DNA of 10,256 nucleotides, from contig JAEDMB010000062.1 of assembly GCA_016303235.1 (NCBI GenBank), forward strand, positions 1 through 10,256. The letters are read 5' to 3'. The position numbers were made by a program, and so were the translations under genes. This document shows positions 6,067 to 10,256 of the stretch, in pieces (within the stretch, counting starts at the first letter, position 1; the number at the start of each line of letters is the position of its first letter). The notes beneath the pieces are model-generated. The model worked only from the letters and a program-made list of their open reading frames with translations. It was not told the DNA's origin and did not search any database. The stretch comes from Oscillospiraceae bacterium (GTDB taxonomy: Bacteria; Bacillota; Clostridia; Oscillospirales; Ruminococcaceae).

Positions 6067-6297
6067 TTACTTGATGATAAACTTGTCGATTTCGGCACGG
6101 AGTACAGAAGCATCATCTGTGTGAGCATTGAGAGTAATCGGCTTTGAAAGGTCAAGGCTGAATATACCCATAATTGACTTTGCATCAATAGCGTATCTGC
6201 CGGAAACAAGGTCGATGTCGAAATCGAACTTCATAACAGTATTAACGAATTCCTTTACATCGTTGATTGCCTGAAGGGAAATTTTAAATGTTGTCAT
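6067..6297 (-). CDS. HPr-like protein lacking the phosphorylatable histidine
   Basis: The 76-residue protein has the HPr fold signature in its second half: VSGRYAIDAKSIMGIFSLDLSKPI. Ser41 in KSIMG corresponds to the regulatory serine (Ser46) phosphorylated by HPr kinase. The region that in true PTS HPr reads GLHARPA is replaced by LQAINDVKEF, with no histidine, so it cannot relay phosphate in the sugar phosphotransferase chain. This resembles Crh, the B. subtilis HPr homologue that acts only in catabolite regulation, and short HPr-like proteins common in Clostridia. A regulatory role is inferred. AGGAGG at 6311-6306, eight bases before the ATG, is an excellent ribosome binding site. The gene is monocistronic, with its own consensus-like promoter and a terminator, which suggests high expression. 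Confidence 0.88.
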   Translation of the reverse strand: MTTFKISLQAINDVKEFVNTVMKFDFDIDLVSGRYAIDAKSIMGIFSLDLSKPITLNAHTDDASVLRAEIDKFIIK

Positions 6298-6370
6298 AAT
6301 TATTACCTCCTGAAAGTCCAGTATATTGCCATTTTTTATTGTTTATGCAGTTTTTCCTGACTGCAAGTAT

Positions 6371-6399
6371 ATAATATCATTAAAATCCGATTTTGTCAA
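6371..6399 (-). promoter_or_regulatory. Strong promoter of the HPr-like gene
   Basis: On the minus strand, TTGACA (6399-6394), 17 nt and TATTAT (6376-6371), with TGA before the -10. The predicted start near 6364 gives a leader of about 65 nt. The -35 lies within the palindrome TTGTCAAGACAA (6393-6404), which could be an operator. Confidence 0.82.
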
Positions 6400-6437
6400 G
6401 ACAATTCCGGAATTTTCGTTAAATCGGTATAATACCG
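6393..6437. repeat. Row of three short palindromes upstream of the HPr-like gene
   Basis: TTGTCAAGACAA (6393-6404, 5-bp arms), AATTCCGGAATT (6403-6414, perfect) and CGGTATAATACCG (6425-6437, 6-bp arms) follow each other within 45 bases. The first covers the -35 of the HPr-like promoter, and the last contains a TATAAT on the plus strand. They may be binding sites for dimeric regulators; sequence alone does not prove it. Confidence 0.45.
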
Positions 6438-6567
6438 CTGTAAAACGGACGGAATTTTTATGCACTAATTCAAATTGTTACATCTGTATAAAAATTCTGT
6501 AACTGTTTTGTAGCTTTTTCACATAACTTTTTTGCCTTAAAATTTATAGTATATATAAGGAGTTAAT

Positions 6568-7872
6568 ATGTTAAAAGTATTTTATATGACATTCGGGTGC
6601 AAGGTCAACTATTATGAAACCGAATGTCTCAAAAGCATTATGAAAAAAAGAAATTTTGAAAATTCCGGAAGCTATAAGACGGCTGATATAGTAATAGTCA
6701 ATAGCTGTACTGTTACCGCCTCCGGCGACAGCCGTATGCTTTCGGCAGTGAGAAAAATAAAGCGTGAAAATCCTGAATGTATTATAGTTCTGACAGGCTG
6801 TTATCCGCAGGCTTTTCCGGAAGATTCGGAAAAAATCACTGATGCCGATATAATTACAGGCACTAAGAACAAACAGGATATTCCCGATATAATAGAAAAA
6901 TTTCTCGAAAACAGACAGCATATTTCACTGATAGAATGTTATCATAAAAATGATTTGTATGATGATATGACCTGCACGGATTTTCCGGATAATACAAGGG
7001 CTTTCGTAAAAATTCAGGACGGTTGCAACTGTTTCTGCTCATACTGCATTATTCCATACGCAAGAGGCAGAATACGTTCAAAAGCTCCCGAAATTCTGAA
7101 AGAAGAAGTATCAGGCATAGCTCATAACGGTATAAAGGAAATTGTCCTTTCCGGAATAAATCTCGCCTTTTACGGTAAGGAATACGGCTTGAATCTTGCT
7201 GATGCAGTAGAAATATGCTGTAATACCGAAGGTATCGAAAGAGTGAGACTCGGCTCTCTTGAACCCGAAATGATTACAGATTCACAGCTTGAAAAACTCG
7301 CCTCCTTTGAAAAATTCTGTCCGCAGTTTCACCTGTCACTTCAAAGCGGTTGCGACCGTACCCTCAAAGCTATGAACCGCCGTTATACTTCCTCCGAATA
7401 CGCCGAACTTGCCGAACGCATAAGAAAAAAATTCCCCGTATGCAATATAACTACTGATATTATGGTAGGATTTCCCGATGAAACCGATGAGGATTTCAGA
7501 AAATCAGCGGAATTTGTACGCAGTATGAATTTCGGAAAAATCCACGTTTTCAGGTACTCACGCCGAAAGGGTACTGTTGCGGATAAAATGCCAAATCAGA
7601 TAAGCGAATCCGTTAAATCGGAACGCTGGCACATTATGAATCATATTGCTTTAAATTCGCAGAAAAATTTTCTTGAATCAAGAGTAGGAATGACTCTCCC
7701 CGTACTCTTTGAACGTGAAAAAGACTCCGATTTTCATTGCGGATACACTCCCGATTACACCTATGTAAAAATTCCTGAAAAAAATTTCAGAAAAAGTTTG
7801 CGTAATTCGATTTTTTATGTTAGAATAGTAGATAGTACATCAGATTATTGTACTGGTCAGATTGTTAAATGA
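6568..7872 (+). CDS. mtaB: tRNA t6A37 methylthiotransferase MtaB (radical SAM)
   Basis: MtaB converts N6-threonylcarbamoyladenosine at position 37 of some tRNAs to its 2-methylthio form, which helps decoding of A-starting codons. The 434 residues match the family. The N-terminal methylthiotransferase domain carries the three cluster cysteines Cys11 (TFGCKVNYYETE, typical of MtaB rather than MiaB or RimO), Cys47 (VNSCTVT) and Cys78 (LTGCYP). The radical-SAM motif C-x3-C-x2-C is Cys153, Cys157 and Cys160, followed by IIPYARGR. SLQSGCDRTLKAMNRRY and TTDIMVGFPDETDEDF are further family blocks. A TRAM-like RNA-binding tail occupies about 372-434. AAGGAG at 6557-6562, five bases before the ATG, supports the start. 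No convincing promoter was found in the 130 bases upstream. purL follows on the same strand after 63 bases. Confidence 0.95.
   Translation: MLKVFYMTFGCKVNYYETECLKSIMKKRNFENSGSYKTADIVIVNSCTVTASGDSRMLSAVRKIKRENPECIIVLTGCYPQAFPEDSEKITDADIITGTKNKQDIPDIIEKFLENRQHISLIECYHKNDLYDDMTCTDFPDNTRAFVKIQDGCNCFCSYCIIPYARGRIRSKAPEILKEEVSGIAHNGIKEIVLSGINLAFYGKEYGLNLADAVEICCNTEGIERVRLGSLEPEMITDSQLEKLASFEKFCPQFHLSLQSGCDRTLKAMNRRYTSSEYAELAERIRKKFPVCNITTDIMVGFPDETDEDFRKSAEFVRSMNFGKIHVFRYSRRKGTVADKMPNQISESVKSERWHIMNHIALNSQKNFLESRVGMTLPVLFEREKDSDFHCGYTPDYTYVKIPEKNFRKSLRNSIFYVRIVDSTSDYCTGQIVK
7798..7826 (+). promoter_or_regulatory. Possible purL promoter inside the 3' end of mtaB
   Basis: TTGCGT (7798-7803), a 17-nt spacer and TAGAAT (7821-7826) with TGT before the -10. 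The -35 is weak and the -10 is good. If real, purL has its own transcript with a leader of about 100 nt, in line with its function being unrelated to mtaB. Confidence 0.35.
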
Positions 7873-7879
7873 TATGCCG

Positions 7880-7920
7880 TCCGCAGAGGCACAAATCCAA
7901 AAAATTTTTTATCCTGCGGA
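7880..7920 (+). promoter_or_regulatory. Hairpin overlapping the purL ribosome binding site
   Basis: TCCGCAG (7880-7886) can pair with CTGCGGA (7914-7920), a perfect 7-bp stem. The loop contains A6T6 (7899-7910), which can form an inner stem. The right arm takes up the first three bases of GGAG (7918-7921), part of the purL ribosome binding region GGAGAAAGG. Folding could therefore limit purL translation. It is not a recognisable purine, PRPP or ppGpp riboswitch. Confidence 0.5.
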
Positions 7921-7935
7921 GAAAGGTTGATTGAA

Positions 7936-10256
7936 ATGCCTGTATTCAGAATCTATGTTGAAAAAAAACCCGAATTTGCTACGGAAGCTCAGTCTGTTTT
8001 AAGTGATATTCAGACCGCATTAAGACTTAATATCTCCGGTCTCAGAATATTAAACAGATACGATGCCGACAGATTATCCGAAGAAGATTTTAAATCTGCC
8101 GTAAGTACGGTGTTTTCTGAACCGGCTGTTGATGTTGTCTATGAAAATCTTCCCGAAATCAGCGGAAATGAAAGAATATTTGCTGTTGAATTTCTCCCCG
8201 GTCAGTTCGACCAGCGTGCAGACAGCTGTGAACAGTGTATTCAGATTTTACGTCAGGGAAACAGATGCCGTGTAAGAAATGCGAGAATTTATATAGTATC
8301 CGGAAATATTACCGATGCTGAATTTGAAAAGCTCAAGGCATATATTATTAACCCTGTTGAAAGCCGTGAAGCATCACTTGACTGTGTCAGGACTCTTGAT
8401 ACTAATTACACTATTCCCGAAACTGTTGAAACTCTCGAAGGCTTTATTGAACTCGATGACTGCGGTCTTGCCGGATTTATCAAAAAATACGGTCTTGCTA
8501 TGGATTTGGACGATATAAGATTCTGTCAGAAATATTTCAGAGATACTGAAAAAAGAAATCCTACAATAACCGAAATCAAAATGATTGATACTTACTGGTC
8601 TGACCACTGCCGTCACACTACATTCCTTACAAATATTCAGGACGTATATATTGAAGCTCCGTATATAGCAGATACATACAAGCTCTATCTCAAAACAAGA
8701 GACGAACTCGGCAGAAACGAAAAGCCTGTTACTCTTATGGATATAGCTACTCTTGCTTCAAAAAAGCTTAAGGCTGACGGTCTTATGCCCGACCTTGACG
8801 AAAGCGAGGAAATAAATGCCTGCTCCGTAAAAATAAAGGTTGATGTCGACGGCAAGGACGAAGACTGGATTCTTATGTTCAAGAATGAAACTCACAATCA
8901 CCCTACTGAAATTGAACCTTTCGGCGGTGCTGCTACTTGTCTCGGCGGTGCAATCCGTGACCCTCTTTCAGGACGTTCATATGTATATCAGGCTATGCGT
9001 GTAACAGGTTCTGCAAATCCGCTTGTACCCGTTGAAGATACTATCAAGGGCAAGCTTCCGCAGAGAAAAATTACAGTAGGTGCTGCAAACGGTTACAGTT
9101 CTTACGGCAACCAGATTGGTCTTGCAACAGGTCACGTTGCAGAAGTTTATCACCCCGGATATGTTGCAAAAAGACTTGAAATAGGTGCTGTACTCGGTGC
9201 TGCTCCCGCTGAAAATATCAGACGTGAAGCTCCTGTTGCAGGCGATGTTGTAATTCTCCTCGGTGGAAAGACAGGCCGTGACGGTTGCGGAGGTGCTACC
9301 GGTTCATCAAAATCACATACTCTTGAATCACTTGAACACTGCGGTGCAGAGGTTCAGAAAGGTAATCCGCCCGAAGAAAGAAAACTTCAGAGACTTTTCA
9401 GAAATCCCGAAGTTACTAAGATGATTAAACGCTGTAACGATTTCGGTGCAGGCGGTGTATCTGTTGCAATCGGTGAACTTACTGACGGTCTTGTAATAAA
9501 TCTTGATGCCGTACCGAAAAAATATGAAGGTCTTGACGGTACTGAAATCGCTATCAGCGAATCTCAGGAAAGAATGGCTGTCGTAATTGCTAAGGAAGAT
9601 GTGGAAAAGTTTATGAAAGAAGCTGAAAAGGAAAACCTTGAAGCTACTCTCGTTGCAGATGTCGTTGACGAACCACGTCTCAAAATGAACTGGAACGGAA
9701 ACACTATTGTAAATCTTTCAAGAGAATTTCTCAATTCAAACGGTGCATCAAAGTATACAGATATAAGAATTGTAAAGCCGACTGAAAAAACCGATTCCGG
9801 AATCGAGGACTGTGCAGATACATGGACAGAAATTATGTCAAATCTCAATGTATGCTCGCAGAAAGGTCTTGTTGAAAAATTCGACTCAACAATCGGTGCG
9901 GGAACTGTTCTTATGCCTTACGGCGGTGTATATCAGCTTACACCTTCACAGGCTATGTCTGCAAAAATTCCGGTACTCAAGGGCGAAACAAATACATGTT
10001 CTCTTATGGGCTGGGGTTATAATCCTAATATTTCAGAGAGAAGTCCTTATCACGGTGCTGTAAATGCTGTTATAGAATCTATCGCAAAGGTTGTAGCAGG
10101 CGGAGGTACTTATAAAAAATGCTGGCTTACTTTCCAGGAATACTTTGAAAGAACTCAGAATGACCCTAAACGCTGGGGCAAACCTCTTTCCGCACTTCTC
10201 GGAGCTTTCAAGGCTCAGCTCGAAATGGGTTGCGGAGCTATCGGCGGTAAGGATTC
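7936..10256 (+). CDS. purL: Phosphoribosylformylglycinamidine synthase, N-terminal 773 codons (cut by window edge)
   Basis: PurL makes FGAM from FGAR, ATP and glutamine in step four of purine synthesis. The opening MPVFRIYVEKKPEF is the PurS-like N-terminal domain of the long, single-chain PurL (usually about 1,240 residues), so a glutaminase domain is expected beyond the right edge. Visible blocks are the linker and first synthase domain with TYWSDHCRHTTF (about 218-229), the catalytic and substrate region FKNETHNHPTEIEPFGGAAT (about 315-334), GGKTGRDGCGGATGSS (about 442-457) and NDFGAGGVSVAIGEL (about 501-515). The frame is open to the window end with no damage. ATG at 7936 is preceded by GGAGAAAGG (7918-7926). 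Codon use is regular and similar to the neighbours. The split PurS/PurQ/PurL form is unlikely, given the N-terminal domain. Confidence 0.97.
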   Translation, partial: MPVFRIYVEKKPEFATEAQSVLSDIQTALRLNISGLRILNRYDADRLSEEDFKSAVSTVFSEPAVDVVYENLPEISGNERIFAVEFLPGQFDQRADSCEQCIQILRQGNRCRVRNARIYIVSGNITDAEFEKLKAYIINPVESREASLDCVRTLDTNYTIPETVETLEGFIELDDCGLAGFIKKYGLAMDLDDIRFCQKYFRDTEKRNPTITEIKMIDTYWSDHCRHTTFLTNIQDVYIEAPYIADTYKLYLKTRDELGRNEKPVTLMDIATLASKKLKADGLMPDLDESEEINACSVKIKVDVDGKDEDWILMFKNETHNHPTEIEPFGGAATCLGGAIRDPLSGRSYVYQAMRVTGSANPLVPVEDTIKGKLPQRKITVGAANGYSSYGNQIGLATGHVAEVYHPGYVAKRLEIGAVLGAAPAENIRREAPVAGDVVILLGGKTGRDGCGGATGSSKSHTLESLEHCGAEVQKGNPPEERKLQRLFRNPEVTKMIKRCNDFGAGGVSVAIGELTDGLVINLDAVPKKYEGLDGTEIAISESQERMAVVIAKEDVEKFMKEAEKENLEATLVADVVDEPRLKMNWNGNTIVNLSREFLNSNGASKYTDIRIVKPTEKTDSGIEDCADTWTEIMSNLNVCSQKGLVEKFDSTIGAGTVLMPYGGVYQLTPSQAMSAKIPVLKGETNTCSLMGWGYNPNISERSPYHGAVNAVIESIAKVVAGGGTYKKCWLTFQEYFERTQNDPKRWGKPLSALLGAFKAQLEMGCGAIGGKD

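Noticed and set aside
6571..6921. Minus-strand open frame of 116 codons inside mtaB
   Set aside because: It is antisense to the conserved N-terminal domain of MtaB and has no family features.
7826..7935. Purine, PRPP or ppGpp riboswitch upstream of purL
   Set aside because: The space is only about 100 nt, and I see neither the three-way-junction core of purine riboswitches nor the ykkC-type conserved motifs. Only simple hairpins are visible.
9564..9848. Minus-strand open frame of 94 codons inside purL
   Set aside because: It is antisense to well-conserved PurL sequence and has low-complexity Ser/Phe content typical of shadow frames.

Overview
The window looks like ordinary chromosomal DNA from a low-G+C member of the Clostridia, most likely an Oscillospiraceae/Ruminococcus-type gut or rumen bacterium. 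The reasons are the A+T-rich promoters and intergenic spacers, AGGAGG-type ribosome binding sites, a long single-chain type PurL, an HPr-like protein without the phosphorylatable histidine, and a small YdbC-type PC4 protein. The taxonomic call is inference; there is no rRNA here.

Layout from left to right. (1) 1-1469, minus strand: a sodium:solute symporter cut by the window edge, with a near-perfect sigma-A promoter. (2) 1646-3453, plus strand: a tight operon of endonuclease III (nth), a Sir2-family NAD-dependent deacylase and D-aminoacyl-tRNA deacylase (dtd), with its own promoter divergent from the transporter. (3) 3456-3479: a hairpin terminator serving two convergent operons. (4) 4560-3483, minus strand: a two-gene operon of a PC4/YdbC single-stranded-DNA-binding protein and endonuclease IV (nfo). 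(5) 4561-4942: a 382-bp gene-free divergent region holding a striking 25-28 bp inverted repeat built from telomere-like TGTAGGG decamers around a very A+T-rich palindromic centre. (6) 4943-6010, plus strand: an M50-like membrane metalloprotease starting at TTG. (7) 6297-6067, minus strand: a short HPr-like protein. (8) 6568-7872, plus strand: the radical-SAM tRNA methylthiotransferase MtaB. (9) 7936 to the right edge, plus strand: the N-terminal 773 codons of phosphoribosylformylglycinamidine synthase (purL).

How the genes fit together. Two oxidative/AP-site base excision repair enzymes, Nth and Nfo, lie in facing operons that share a terminator. Both travel with quality-control or nucleic-acid-binding partners (sirtuin, Dtd, PC4-like). 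MtaB and Dtd both act on tRNA. PurL, the symporter and the HPr-like protein are separate metabolic or regulatory functions. Every gene belongs to a recognisable family, and I see no phage, transposase, CRISPR or defence system.

The least explained item is the inverted repeat at 4678-4809. It sits between two promoters and directly upstream of the PC4-like gene. The other points worth a second look are a hairpin that can cover the purL ribosome binding site, a row of short palindromes near the HPr-like promoter, and a uniform promoter architecture (17-nt spacer plus extended -10) at five of the transcription units.
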